Of a stretch of DNA of 42,065 nucleotides, positions 27,301-38,300 are shown piece by piece. The translations under genes were made by a program, and so were the position numbers. Source of the DNA: Candidatus Moraniibacteriota bacterium. GTDB taxonomy: Bacteria; Patescibacteriota; Minisyncoccia; CAIUEV01; JAHKAQ01. The first letter of the stretch is position 1. The number at the start of each line of letters is the position of its first letter. Where the stretch lies: assembly GCA_014729795.1 (NCBI GenBank), contig WJJI01000046.1, positions 1 to 42,065 of the forward strand. Direction: 5' to 3'. Below the pieces are notes generated by a model. That model was not told the DNA's origin and did no database searches. It saw only the letters and a program-made list of their open reading frames with translations.

Positions 27301-28704
27301 ATGGCCAAAAAAAATTTCAAAACAGTTAAGAAGTCGAAACAGAAACTAACCGAACAGGTAACCATGGAAAAATTAACCGGTCTTTGCAAGCGACGCGGTT
27401 TTATTTTCCCAGCCTGCGAGGTTTATGGGGGTTTTGCTAACGCTTACAGTTACGGACCTTATGGAGTGGAGCTAAAAAATAATTTAAAAAAACTATGGTG
27501 GAAAAAATTTGTTCAGGATCGAGCCGATATGGTAGGGATTGACGGACCGATTATACTCCATCCAAAATTATGGGAAGCCTCGGGTCATACTACGGGTTTT
27601 AGCGATGCCATGGTGGATTGCAAAAAGTGCAAAAAAAGATTCCGGGCTGATCATTTAGTTGAAGAACTAACCGGTGAAGATATGGAAGGAGAGCTGGAAA
27701 GAATGACCCAGACACTAAAAGAACTTAAAGCAAAATGTCCCGAATGCGGAGCTTTTGATTGGACTGAGGCGCGAGATTTCAATATGATGTTTGAAACCAA
27801 AATGAATGGAATTGAAGGTGAAGTTTATTTAAGACCAGAAACCGCGGGCGCAATTTTTGTTGAATTTAAAAATATTCTAGATTCCATGCGGGTAAAAATT
27901 CCGTTTGGTATTGCTCAAATCGGAAAGGCTTTTCGCAATGAAATCGTGGCCGGTAATTTTACATTTCGGTTGAGAGAATTTGAGCAGATGGAAATTGAAT
28001 ATTTTATCGATCCGAAAATGGAATGGAAAAAAATTTACGATCAGTGGTTGGATCAACAAGAGGAATTTATTCTGGAAGTGGGGGCTGAAAAAAGGAATCT
28101 GCGGCGATACGAGCACCCAAAAGCCAAATTATCTCATTATTCTAAGAAAACCGTTGACATTGAGTATCGCTTTCCTTTTGGTTTTAAAGAACTGTTCGGG
28201 TTAGCGAATCGAACCGATTTTGATTTAAGTCAGCACTCAAAATTTTCCAATGAAAAGCTTGAGTATTTTGATCCGGTCAAGAATCGGCGTTATATTCCAC
28301 ATGTGCTTGAGCCGACTTTTGGTATGGACCGTACTATCTTGGTGGCGCTTTTGGCTGCTTATCGGGAAGAAAAGGTTGAACAAGGCGAAAGAGTGGTATT
28401 GAAATTTCCTAAACACATCGCGCCGATTAAAGCGGCGATTTTCCCTTTACTTAAGAATAAGCCGGAATTGGTAAAAAAAGCTAAACAAATTTTTGATTCT
28501 TTAAAAAATAGATTTGTTTTGGAGTTTGACGATCATGGCAATATTGGAAAACGGTATCGCAGACAAGACGAAATCGGCACCCCATATTGCATTACAGTTG
28601 ATTTTGACACCTTGAAGGACAAAACGGTGACTATTAGAGATCGAGATAGTATGAGACAGGAGCGGGTAAAAATTAATGATATTGAGCAATATATTAGCGA
28701 ATAA
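27301..28704 (+). CDS. glyS: glycyl-tRNA synthetase (single-chain, alpha2 type)
   Basis: KLTGLCKRRGFIFPACEVYGGFANAYSYGPYGVELKNNLKKLWW; LRPETAGAIFVEFKNI; GIAQIGKAFRNEI; FRLREFEQMEIEYFI; PHVLEPTFGMDRTIL. Confidence 0.96.
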   Translation: MAKKNFKTVKKSKQKLTEQVTMEKLTGLCKRRGFIFPACEVYGGFANAYSYGPYGVELKNNLKKLWWKKFVQDRADMVGIDGPIILHPKLWEASGHTTGFSDAMVDCKKCKKRFRADHLVEELTGEDMEGELERMTQTLKELKAKCPECGAFDWTEARDFNMMFETKMNGIEGEVYLRPETAGAIFVEFKNILDSMRVKIPFGIAQIGKAFRNEIVAGNFTFRLREFEQMEIEYFIDPKMEWKKIYDQWLDQQEEFILEVGAEKRNLRRYEHPKAKLSHYSKKTVDIEYRFPFGFKELFGLANRTDFDLSQHSKFSNEKLEYFDPVKNRRYIPHVLEPTFGMDRTILVALLAAYREEKVEQGERVVLKFPKHIAPIKAAIFPLLKNKPELVKKAKQIFDSLKNRFVLEFDDHGNIGKRYRRQDEIGTPYCITVDFDTLKDKTVTIRDRDSMRQERVKINDIEQYISE

Positions 28705-28777
28705 ACAAATTTGATTTTTTGTTAATTTATGTTAGCTTGTTTTTGATAAACTTGAAAAGCATTAATGATGACTGATT

Positions 28778-28884
28778 TTACGCATTTGGCAAGTGTTTAG
28801 GTAAAATTTTGAGTTTTAACCAAATGTGTGTTTAACTCGTTTTATAAAAATTTTGGCGCGCTTTACAAATTTTTGTAGGCGTAA
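28778..28884. repeat. intergenic palindromic element, copy D (107 bp)
   Basis: TIR TTACGC (28778-28783) / GCGTAA (28879-28884). Aligns along its length with copy A: GGCAAGTGTTTAGGTAAAATTTTGAGTTTTAA and CTCGTTTTATAAAAATTTTGG...TTTACAAATTTTTGTAG. Confidence 0.65.
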
Positions 28885-28910
28885 TTTCTAGATTAAAACA
28901 AGCAGCCTTC

Positions 28911-29345
28911 ATGAGAACGATTTTTAAATTTTGGATTATCATACTTTGCTTATTTTTTTTGAATGGTTGTTGGACGGAAGAGGAGCAAGAAACGGCCGAG
29001 GGTAAACTATCTTGGAAATATAATTTAAAAGACACAAGCCAAAGTTGCAGTGAGGAAAAATCTGAATATGAATGGTTGGAAGCTGATCGATTAAAATTGA
29101 AACCAGCCATCAAAATTAATAGTTATGGAAGCGAGTTTAAAGAGGTGGTGGTGAAAAAAAGCGGTAAATCTTTAAATGTTTATATTTTGGAAAATTTTTG
29201 TGAACAAAATTGTTCAGATTCGGGTCAATTTCAATGCTTGGAGTTAGAAATTTCCAACTTACCTAAAACCAAGTATCAAGTATTGATTCATCGAGTTGAA
29301 GAAATTAGCAGTGGCGGGGTGGTTGAGAAATTTGAGGTTGAATAA
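28911..29345 (+). CDS. putative lipoprotein
   Basis: MRTIFKFWIIILCLFFLNGCWTEEEQ: hydrophobic signal followed by LNGC lipobox. Confidence 0.75.
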   Translation: MRTIFKFWIIILCLFFLNGCWTEEEQETAEGKLSWKYNLKDTSQSCSEEKSEYEWLEADRLKLKPAIKINSYGSEFKEVVVKKSGKSLNVYILENFCEQNCSDSGQFQCLELEISNLPKTKYQVLIHRVEEISSGGVVEKFEVE

Positions 29346-29411
29346 AATATGACTTAATAACAGTTAAGAATTTGGCAAGGAGTTTAAGAGAGTAAACGAT
29401 AAAAAACAAAA

Positions 29412-30677
29412 ATGGAGTTATTAGCACCAGCCGGTAGTTTAAAAAAACTCAAGTATGCTTTGCATTACGGAGCGGATGCGGTTTACTGTGGGATGCCGGC
29501 TTTTTCTTTGCGCGGAGCCAGAGCAAATCAATTTAACCTTAAAGACCTAAAAAAAGGCATTGAATATACAAAAAAGCTGGACAAAAAAATTTATTTAACA
29601 TTAAATATTTATCCTCACAATCAAGAACTGCCCTTGATTGAAAAACATTTAAAAATAGTAGCGCAATTAAAGCCAAATGCGTTGATTTTGGCGGATCCCG
29701 GAATATTGGTTTTAACCAAAAAAATAATCAAGAACCTGCCAATTCATTTATCTACTCAGGCTAATTGTTTAAATATTCAAGCGGCTAATTTTTGGCAAAA
29801 ACAAGGAGTAAACAGAATTATTTTAGCGCGAGAAACCAGTTTGCGAGAGGCCAAAGAAATTAAAAATCAAACTAAAAAATTGGAACTTGAGTATTTTGGA
29901 CACGGAGCGATGTGCATGGCTTATTCCGGCCGCTGTCTTTTATCAGCATACATCAATCAACAAAGCGCTAATAAGGGTAATTGCACCCAACCCTGTCGTT
30001 GGCCTTGGAAATTGACAAATCGGTTGACAGTTGAACTTGAACAAAGCAATAAATCTAAAAAAAAGAAACAGACTCAAGCAAAATTTCAACTTGAACAAAA
30101 CAATCAAGAAACATATATTTTAAATAGCAAAGATTTGTGTTTGATTGAATATTTGGAACGGTTTAGAAAAGCCGGAATAGATTGCCTTAAAATTGAAGGG
30201 CGAAATAAATCTCTGTATTATTTGGTAACTGTGGTAAAATATTACAAACAGGTTTTAGATGCGACGCCAGCACAAAGAAAGAATATAATCAAGCAAGCCT
30301 TGGCCGAGTTTGATAAATTAGGCAATCGACAATACACAACCGGTTTTGCCTTGGGTCAAGATCCTCAGATTCAGAATTTTTCCGATTCCGGAAACAGAAG
30401 CGATTATCAAATGGTGGCAGAACTAACCGAACCAGAATTCGCCGAAAAAGTGGAGGATAATAACTATAAATGTTATATTCATAATGCGGTTAACTTAGGA
30501 GAGCGGGTGGAGGCTATTAGTGTTGATGATTTGAAAACCGTTCGAATAAAAAAAATATTAAATCATGATGGAGAAGAAAGGCAATCAGCTCATGGCGGCA
30601 CCGATGATTTTTGTTATTTACAGACCAGTCAACAATTGTCAAATTGGACAATTTTACGAAAGCTAAAACCAGAATAA
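29412..30677 (+). CDS. peptidase U32 family protein (collagenase-like / RNA hydroxylation-type)
   Basis: MELLAPAGSLKKLKYALHYGADAVYCG; HLSTQANCLN; ELEYFGHGAMCMAYSGRCLLSAYI...NKGNCTQPCRWPW; IDCLKIEGRNKSLYYL. Confidence 0.93.
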   Translation: MELLAPAGSLKKLKYALHYGADAVYCGMPAFSLRGARANQFNLKDLKKGIEYTKKLDKKIYLTLNIYPHNQELPLIEKHLKIVAQLKPNALILADPGILVLTKKIIKNLPIHLSTQANCLNIQAANFWQKQGVNRIILARETSLREAKEIKNQTKKLELEYFGHGAMCMAYSGRCLLSAYINQQSANKGNCTQPCRWPWKLTNRLTVELEQSNKSKKKKQTQAKFQLEQNNQETYILNSKDLCLIEYLERFRKAGIDCLKIEGRNKSLYYLVTVVKYYKQVLDATPAQRKNIIKQALAEFDKLGNRQYTTGFALGQDPQIQNFSDSGNRSDYQMVAELTEPEFAEKVEDNNYKCYIHNAVNLGERVEAISVDDLKTVRIKKILNHDGEERQSAHGGTDDFCYLQTSQQLSNWTILRKLKPE

Positions 30678-30708
30678 GAAAAATTTTTGCTAAATTTTGA
30701 AAAAATTA

Positions 30709-31533
30709 ATGATTGAAATACTTTATGCTTTAATTTTAGGTTTAATTCAAGGCTTGGGAGAGTTTTTACCGATTTCTTCATCCGGGCATTTGGTTATCGC
30801 TCATCAGCTTTTTAATTTAAACCTTGAATCGGTTGGAGATAGTGATTTAGCGCTGGACACGGCTTTGCATTTTGGAACATTGCTTGCGGTTGTTTATTAT
30901 TTTCGCAAGGAGCTGATTAAAAGATGGAAAAGATTGTGGCAACTTAAAGACCAAAAAAAACACAGACAAGAAAGAAATTTTTTTTATTTGATGGCGATTG
31001 CCACGATACCAGGAGCGTTGGCCGGGATTTTGCTTGATGATTTAATTGAGAACTATGCCAGAACGCCGATTATCGTGGCCGGAGCATTAGTCGGTTATGG
31101 AATTTTGCTTTTGATCGCGGATGTAACCAGTAAAGCAAAAAACAATAAAATTAAATTAAATAAAAAATTAACTTTAGGTAAAGCGGTTTTAATTGGCATA
31201 GCGCAAGCTTTGGCTTTGGTGCCGGGTACTTCTAGATCGGGAATAACCATAACCGCCGGATTGTTTTTGGGGTTGAGTCGAAAACAAGCAGCCAAGTTTT
31301 CTTTTTTGCTTTCCATTCCCATTATAGCCGGGGCAAGTTTGGTACAATTGCCAAAATTGTATGCTTTGAAGCAGATAAACATGGTGGCGGTGTCGGTAGC
31401 AATTTTTGTTTCGGCTTTAACGGGCTTCTTGGCAATCAAGTATATGCTTAAGTATTTACAGAAAAGAGGTTATTATGTTTTTGTGATTTACAGAATTATT
31501 ATAGCGGTTATTATTTGGCAGGTGGCGAGTTAA
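30709..31533 (+). CDS. uppP: undecaprenyl-diphosphatase UppP (BacA family)
   Basis: ALILGLIQGLGEFLPISSSGHLVIAHQLF; ALVPGTSRSGITITAGLFLGLSRKQAAKFSFLLSIPII. ATG at 30709 preferred to TTG at 30697. Confidence 0.95.
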   Translation: MIEILYALILGLIQGLGEFLPISSSGHLVIAHQLFNLNLESVGDSDLALDTALHFGTLLAVVYYFRKELIKRWKRLWQLKDQKKHRQERNFFYLMAIATIPGALAGILLDDLIENYARTPIIVAGALVGYGILLLIADVTSKAKNNKIKLNKKLTLGKAVLIGIAQALALVPGTSRSGITITAGLFLGLSRKQAAKFSFLLSIPIIAGASLVQLPKLYALKQINMVAVSVAIFVSALTGFLAIKYMLKYLQKRGYYVFVIYRIIIAVIIWQVAS

Positions 31534-31904
31534 AAAATTGGTTATTCCTTATTGTCGCGATAATTTTTTAAAGCAAGATTTAAGTTTTAGAGTTACCGAG
31601 GAGTTGCTTGACAAATAAAAAAACTATGTTAATTTTAGATTATAAAAATAAATCTCTTTACGCAGTGGCAATTATTTATCAAGTTTAAATTTATCGAGCA
31701 ACCTTAACGGGCAAGGGCGTTTTTGTATTCCCTTGCTTTGGGCTTTTTAAATCAGATTGAGTTTGGTGAAAGAAGACAGACAGTATGGATTAAAAACCAG
31801 CAACTTGTTGAGAACGCCGGTTTTATTGGATGACGCTAGTAATTAAATTAAATTACCAAACGCGTAAATTCTTTAAATATTTAAAATTTAATATTTTAAA
31901 ACAT

Positions 31905-34900
31905 ATGTCTGAAAAAACCTCCAACAAGAAACTGAAATTGAAATCACGCTTTAGCAGCCAGTCCAGTCTTAGAAAAAGAAAATTTTTAAACCGAATCGGC
32001 AAGGTTTATTCCCTGCCTGATTTAATCGAAGTACAAAAAAAAGCTTATGATTGGTTAATTAAACAAGGTATTCAGGAACTATTGGAAGAAATTTCTCCAA
32101 TTTCTGATTATACCGGAAAAAATTTGGATCTGAATTTTAAGAGTTTTTACTTGGATGAACCCAAATATGATGAACGAACAGCTAAAGAAAGAAACATTTC
32201 TTATGAAGCGCCGATACGTATGCGGGTGGTTTTACAGAATAAACAGTTGAAAAAAGAACAAGAGCAGGAAATATATTTAGGCGAGTTTCCGCTAATGACC
32301 AAAAGCGGAACTTTTATTATTAATGGAGTTGAAAGAGTGGTGGTTTCTCAGTTAATCCGCTCTCCGGGGGTTTTTTTTACGGTTCGGCAATTTAAAGGGC
32401 GGAATTTATTTGGAGCCAAAGTGATACCTAATAGAGGCGCTTGGCTAGAATTTGAAACCGACTCCAATGATACGATTTCGGTAAAAATTGACCGGAAAAG
32501 AAAGGTGCCAGTAACAGCTTTGGTTAGAGTATTCGGGTATTCTTCCAACAAAGAAATTACAAGCTTGTTTCAGGATGTGGATACGGCCGAGGTTAAGTAC
32601 ATTGAGGAAACCTTGAAAAAAGACATTTCTAGCAATCGAGGCGAAGGCTATAAAGAAGTTTATAAACGAATTAGGCCAGGAGATATGGCCACGGAAGAAA
32701 ATGCCAAGCAAATGATCGACGGCATGTTTTTTGATGAAAATTATTATGATTTATCCAGAGTAGGCCGATATAGGATGAATGCTCGTTTAAAGCAGAAACA
32801 GAAAAGCGATAAAAAGCAGACTACTTTAACCAAAGAGGATTTGATTAACACAATTAAAGAAATAATCAGATTGAATAATGATCCGAAAGCGAAAGCGGAT
32901 GATATTGATCATTTGGGCAATCGAAGAGTGAAATCCGTTGGCGAGTTGGTGCAGAATAAGCTAAGAATCGGTTTTGCTCGGATGGAAAGAAACATTAAAG
33001 ACAGAATGAGCACTTGCGATTTAGAAACGGTAATGCCGGGGCAGCTTATAAATTCCAGACCGGTAGCAGCGGTGGTGAAAGAGTTTTTTGCCAGCTCCCA
33101 GCTTTCTCAATACATGGATCATGTCAATCCGTTAGCGGAATTGGAACACAAGAGAAGGTTGTCTGCCATGGGGCCAGGCGGTTTAACACGCGAAAGAGCC
33201 AGCTTTGAGGTGCGAGATGTGCATCAAAGTCATTACGGTAGAATTTGTCCGATTCAAACTCCCGAGGGGCCGAATATTGGTTTGGTGACTCATTTGGCTT
33301 GTTACGCTCGGGTAAACGAATATGGATTTCTGGAAACTCCTTATCGAAAAGTACAAAAGAGTAAAAACGGAAAAGTGAAAATCACCGAACAGGTTGATTA
33401 CTTAACCGCTGCCGAAGAAGAAAAATACAATATTGTTCAGGCCGGAACACCAATCGATGATCAAGGATTTTTTGAAAAAGACAAGCTCCAGGCCAGAGTA
33501 AAAGGGGAAGCTACGTTGATTCCGGCAGAAAAAGCCGATTATGTGGACATATCTTCAAAACAAGTAGTCAGTATCGCAACCTCTTTAATACCTTTTTTAG
33601 AACATGATGACGCTAATAGAGCTTTAATGGGTTCAAACATGCAGAGGCAGGCAGTTTCTTGTATAAAGCCTCAGGCGCCGACTGTGGGCACCGGTATTGA
33701 AGACAAAGCGGCAGCCGACTCCGGACAGGTAGTTTTAGCTGAACAGGATGGAAAAGTGGTAGAAGCAGATGCCGATCATATTATGATAAAAGATAAAAAA
33801 GGCAAAAAACATCTTTACGAGCTGCATACTTTTACTAAATCCAATGCCTTTACTTGTATTAGTCAGATTCCAGCCGTGGCGATTGGCGATTCGATTAAAA
33901 AAGGACAACTTTTAGCAGATGGAGCCTCGACCGATAACGGAGAACTGGCTTTAGGACAAAACGTGTTGGTTGCTTTCGTGCCTTGGAAGGGTTACAACTT
34001 TGAAGACGCGATAGTGATTTCTGAGCGTTTGGTGCATAATGATAATTTTAGCTCGATTCACATTGAAGATCATATTATTGATGTGCGCGATACTCGATTG
34101 GGTCCGGAGATTGTGACTCGAGATATTCCCAATATCGGAGAAGAGAAGTTAAAGAATTTGGATGAAGAAGGGATTGTAAGAGTTGGTGCAGAGGTTTCGG
34201 CCGGAGATATATTGGTTGGTAAAATTACTCCTAAAGGCGAGAGTGATTTAACCGCGGAAGAGCGGCTATTAAGAGCTATATTTGGCGATAAATCCCGAGA
34301 CATTAAAGATAGTTCTTTGTATATGCCCAATGGAGAACGCTGTAAGGTAGTTGATATTAAAATATTTTCCAGAGAACAAGGAGACAAGCTGCCATCAGGA
34401 GTGATCAAACAAATTCAAATTACCGTGGCGCAGTTAAGGAAAATTCAAGAAGGCGATAAATTAGCGGGCAGACACGGAAATAAAGGCGTAATCGCTCGAA
34501 TTTTACCGCGTGAAGACATGCCGTATTTGCCGGATGGCACTCCGGTTGATATGGTGCTTAATCCTTTAGGAGTAGCCTCAAGAATGAATATTGGCCAAAT
34601 TCTGGAAACTCATTTAGGTTGGGCGGCGCAGACTTTAGGCTTTAAAGTGGCCTCGCCGGTTTTAAACGGAGTGAGCGAAAAACAGATCGCACAACAGCTC
34701 AAAAAGGCGAAATTACCGCAGGACGGTAAAATCCAGGTAATTAATGGATTGACGGGAGAGCCATTTAAGGATCGAGTTAATGTGGGAGTAATGTATATTA
34801 TGAAACTCAATCATTTAGTGGAAGATAAAATTCATATGCGGTCGATTGGGCCTTACTCTTTGATTACGCAACAACCCTTGGGCGGAAAAGCGCAATTTGG

Positions 34901-35348
34901 CGGACAGCGTTTTGGAGAAATGGAAGTATGGGCATTAGAAGGCTATGGCGCGGCTCATTCTCTACAGGAGATTTTAACCATTAAATCCGATGACGTGCTC
35001 GGTCGTTCTAAAGCTTATGAATCAATTGTAAAAGGAGAAGAAATTCAAAGTCCGAACGTGCCAACTTCTTTACATGTTTTGGTTAATGAAATGAAGGGTT
35101 TATGTTTGGATGTTCAGCTGTTGGAAGAGAAAGATCAGGAAATTAAAGAAGAAGAGGCTATTATTAAAAAGGTCAAAGATAACAAGAAGCAAATTGAAGT
35201 TTTGGCCAAGCAGGAAAATCAAAACCTGCAAAACGAGCAAAAGAAAATGACGGAAACAGAGCAAATTGAACAACAAACCGAGGAGAAACAAGAGAATAAA
35301 AAACAAGAATTAGACGAAGCCGGGCAAGAAACAGAAAAAAATTCCTAA
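31905..35348 (+). CDS. rpoB: DNA-directed RNA polymerase beta subunit
   Basis: IRSPGVFF; RVRDVHQSHYGRICPIQTPEGPNIGLV-type block (EVRDVHQSHYGRICPIQTPEGPNIGL); GRHGNKGVIARILPREDMPYLPDGTPVDMVLNPLGV; QFGGQRFGEMEVWALEGYGAA. ATG at 31905 (MSEKTSN) or 31830. Confidence 0.98.
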   Translation: MSEKTSNKKLKLKSRFSSQSSLRKRKFLNRIGKVYSLPDLIEVQKKAYDWLIKQGIQELLEEISPISDYTGKNLDLNFKSFYLDEPKYDERTAKERNISYEAPIRMRVVLQNKQLKKEQEQEIYLGEFPLMTKSGTFIINGVERVVVSQLIRSPGVFFTVRQFKGRNLFGAKVIPNRGAWLEFETDSNDTISVKIDRKRKVPVTALVRVFGYSSNKEITSLFQDVDTAEVKYIEETLKKDISSNRGEGYKEVYKRIRPGDMATEENAKQMIDGMFFDENYYDLSRVGRYRMNARLKQKQKSDKKQTTLTKEDLINTIKEIIRLNNDPKAKADDIDHLGNRRVKSVGELVQNKLRIGFARMERNIKDRMSTCDLETVMPGQLINSRPVAAVVKEFFASSQLSQYMDHVNPLAELEHKRRLSAMGPGGLTRERASFEVRDVHQSHYGRICPIQTPEGPNIGLVTHLACYARVNEYGFLETPYRKVQKSKNGKVKITEQVDYLTAAEEEKYNIVQAGTPIDDQGFFEKDKLQARVKGEATLIPAEKADYVDISSKQVVSIATSLIPFLEHDDANRALMGSNMQRQAVSCIKPQAPTVGTGIEDKAAADSGQVVLAEQDGKVVEADADHIMIKDKKGKKHLYELHTFTKSNAFTCISQIPAVAIGDSIKKGQLLADGASTDNGELALGQNVLVAFVPWKGYNFEDAIVISERLVHNDNFSSIHIEDHIIDVRDTRLGPEIVTRDIPNIGEEKLKNLDEEGIVRVGAEVSAGDILVGKITPKGESDLTAEERLLRAIFGDKSRDIKDSSLYMPNGERCKVVDIKIFSREQGDKLPSGVIKQIQITVAQLRKIQEGDKLAGRHGNKGVIARILPREDMPYLPDGTPVDMVLNPLGVASRMNIGQILETHLGWAAQTLGFKVASPVLNGVSEKQIAQQLKKAKLPQDGKIQVINGLTGEPFKDRVNVGVMYIMKLNHLVEDKIHMRSIGPYSLITQQPLGGKAQFGGQRFGEMEVWALEGYGAAHSLQEILTIKSDDVLGRSKAYESIVKGEEIQSPNVPTSLHVLVNEMKGLCLDVQLLEEKDQEIKEEEAIIKKVKDNKKQIEVLAKQENQNLQNEQKKMTETEQIEQQTEEKQENKKQELDEAGQETEKNS

Positions 35349-35380
35349 AATATTATATTTGATTATTAACTTTTTAACTC

Positions 35381-38300
35381 ATGGGCAATAAAGTAAGCGA
35401 TTTTAAGGCGATGAAGCTAAAATTAGCTTCGCCGGAAGAAATACTAAGCTGGTCACAAGGGGAAGTTTTAAAACCAGAAACCATAAACTATCGGACTCAA
35501 AGATTTGAGAAAGATGGTTTGTTTTGTGAAAAGATTTTTGGTCCCAGTAAAGATTGGGAATGCTATTGTGGGAAATACAAACGAATTCGCTATAAGGGCA
35601 TAATTTGCGATAAATGTGGAGTGGAGGTAACGCGCAGCATCGTAAGAAGAGAGAGAATGGGCCATATTTCTTTAGCGGTACCGGTAGCTCATATTTGGTA
35701 TTTGCGTGGAACACCAACTAGAATTGGTTTGATTCTAGACATGAATGTTTCCGAATTGGAAAAAGTAATTTATTTTGCCAGCTATATTATTGTAAAAATC
35801 AATCAGGAGGAAAAGCAAAATACTCTAAACCAAATAGATAAAGAATATCGGATCAAGATTAAAGAAATAAGGAATTCAAACAAGACTAAAAAGGAGAAAG
35901 AGAATGAAATCGAAGATTTAAAAAAGGAAAAAAAGAAATCCAAAGACTTGGTTAATACTTTAGTTTTAAAAAGGGTGATTTCCGAGAATGAATATCGAGA
36001 GATTTCCATGAGATACGGACATTTGTTTGAGGCCGGTATTGGAGCTGAAGCAATTCAACGGATTTTGCAAAGCATTGATTTGAAAACGGAAATTGAAAAA
36101 CTGGAAAATAAATTACGTTCTGAATCAAAAGGCATGGATCGTAAAAAAATGCTTAAAAGATTGCGTTTAATGAAAGGAATGGAAAAGGCGCAAATTAGGC
36201 CTGAATGGATGCTGTGCACGGTGATTCCGGTTATTCCGCCGGATTTGCGACCTATGGTGCAATTGGATGGCGGGCGATTCGCCACTTCGGATTTAAACGA
36301 TTTGTACCGGCGGATTATTAATAGAAACAATCGTTTAAAAAAATTATTATTGATTGGAGCGCCAGAAGTGATTTGTCGTAACGAAAAACGCATGTTGCAA
36401 GAAGCGGTTGATGCTTTATTTGATAACTCGTCAAGAAGAAGTCAGGTTTCAGTGGTGGCTTCAACCGGGCAAAAACGACCGCTCAAATCATTATCAGATA
36501 TGTTAAAAGGCAAGCAGGGACGATTTCGGCAGAACTTGCTGGGTAAAAGAGTTGATTATTCCGGCAGATCAGTGATTGTGGTAGGCGCCTCCTTAAAAAT
36601 TGATCAATGCGGATTGCCTAAAAAAATGGCGTTAGAGCTTTATAAACCATTTATCATTGAGAAATTGATTAAAAGAGGTTACGCTCATAATGTTAGAAGT
36701 GCCGGTCGTTTGATCGAACAAGAAGACACGGTGGCTTATGAAATTTTAGAGGAAGTAATTAGCAATCACCAAGTGATGTTAAACAGAGCGCCGACCTTGC
36801 ATCGTTTGGGGATTCAGGCGTTTCAACCAATTTTGATTGAAGGCAAGTCAATTCAAGTGCATCCAATGGTTTGCGCGGCTTTTAACGCGGACTTTGACGG
36901 AGATCAGATGGCGGTACATTTGCCTTTGACAAAAAAATCTAGACAAGAAACCGCGAGTTTGATGCTGTCAAAAAATAATTTATTAAAACCATCAACTGGC
37001 GAGCCGATAACTATTCCGACTCAGGACGTGGTGTTGGGGATTTATTACATGACCGGTATGGAAGAATCAAAAAAACCAGAGCCAAAATTGGTGGCTAGCT
37101 TTGACGAAGCGATTGTTTTGCACGAAATGCGGGAAATAAGCATTCGAGAAAAGATTAGAGTATTGCATCAAGGCGAGGTTTTAGAAACCACAGCCGGAAG
37201 GATTAAACTAAATCAGATTCTACCCGAGCAAATGCCTTTTATTAACGAACACTTGAATAAAAAGAAATTAAAAAAATTAATCGCTCAGTTGTTTAGCTAC
37301 ATGGAAATGCCAGAGGTGGCCAAAGTGGTTGATCGTTTAAAGGATATCGGTTTTGATCAGGCAACGGAATCGGGAATTTCTTGGGGCATGAATGACATTA
37401 TGGTACCTAAAGAAAAGAGCAAACACATTAAAGAAGCCGAGGACAAAATTAAATTGATTGATGAACAATATTTTGGAGGTTTGTTAACAGATGAAGAAAG
37501 AAAAAATCAAGTTATTCAGATTTGGAACAGTTGTCGGGACAAAATCGCTCAGGAAGTAGAAAAAGAGATCGATGTTAATGGCCCGGTTTTTGCCATGGTT
37601 GATTCGGGAGCGCGCGGAACTATGGCGGTTTTAGTACAATTGATGGGCATGAGAGGCTTAATGGCTAATCCCAGAGGCGATATTATTGAGCTGCCAGTAC
37701 GCGATAGCTTTAAGGAAGGTTTAAACGTGTTAGAGTACTTTATTTCATCTCACGGAGCTCGAAAAGGCATGGCGGATACGGCTTTAAGAACCGCGACCGC
37801 AGGTTATTTAACCAGAAGATTAATCGATGTAGCTCAAGATGTGATTATTTCTGAACACGATTGCGGCACTCAAGAAGGTTCAATTTTTTACAAAGAGGAC
37901 ACCGAGGCGATTGGCGGAGACTTTGCGGTTCGAATCGAAGGCAGAGTGGCGATTAAAGATATAATTAATCCTAAAACCAAAGAAATCATTACAGAAAGCG
38001 GAGAAATAATCACCAAAAAGGCCGCGGAAGCGATTAGCAATCTTGATATTCGCGAGATTGAACTGAGGTCCTTGGTTTATTGTAAGGCTCATCGGGGAGT
38101 TTGCCAAAAATGTTACGGATATGATATGGGACGTAATCGAATGGTTGATATTGGACAAGCCGTGGGAATTATCGCAGCCCAATCCATCGGGGAGCCGGGC
38201 ACACAGCTGACTATGAGGACTTTTCATATTGGAGGGGTGGCCGGAGAAGATATTGTTTCGGGTTTGCCTCGAGTGGAGGAAATTTTTGAAGCCCGCTCTC

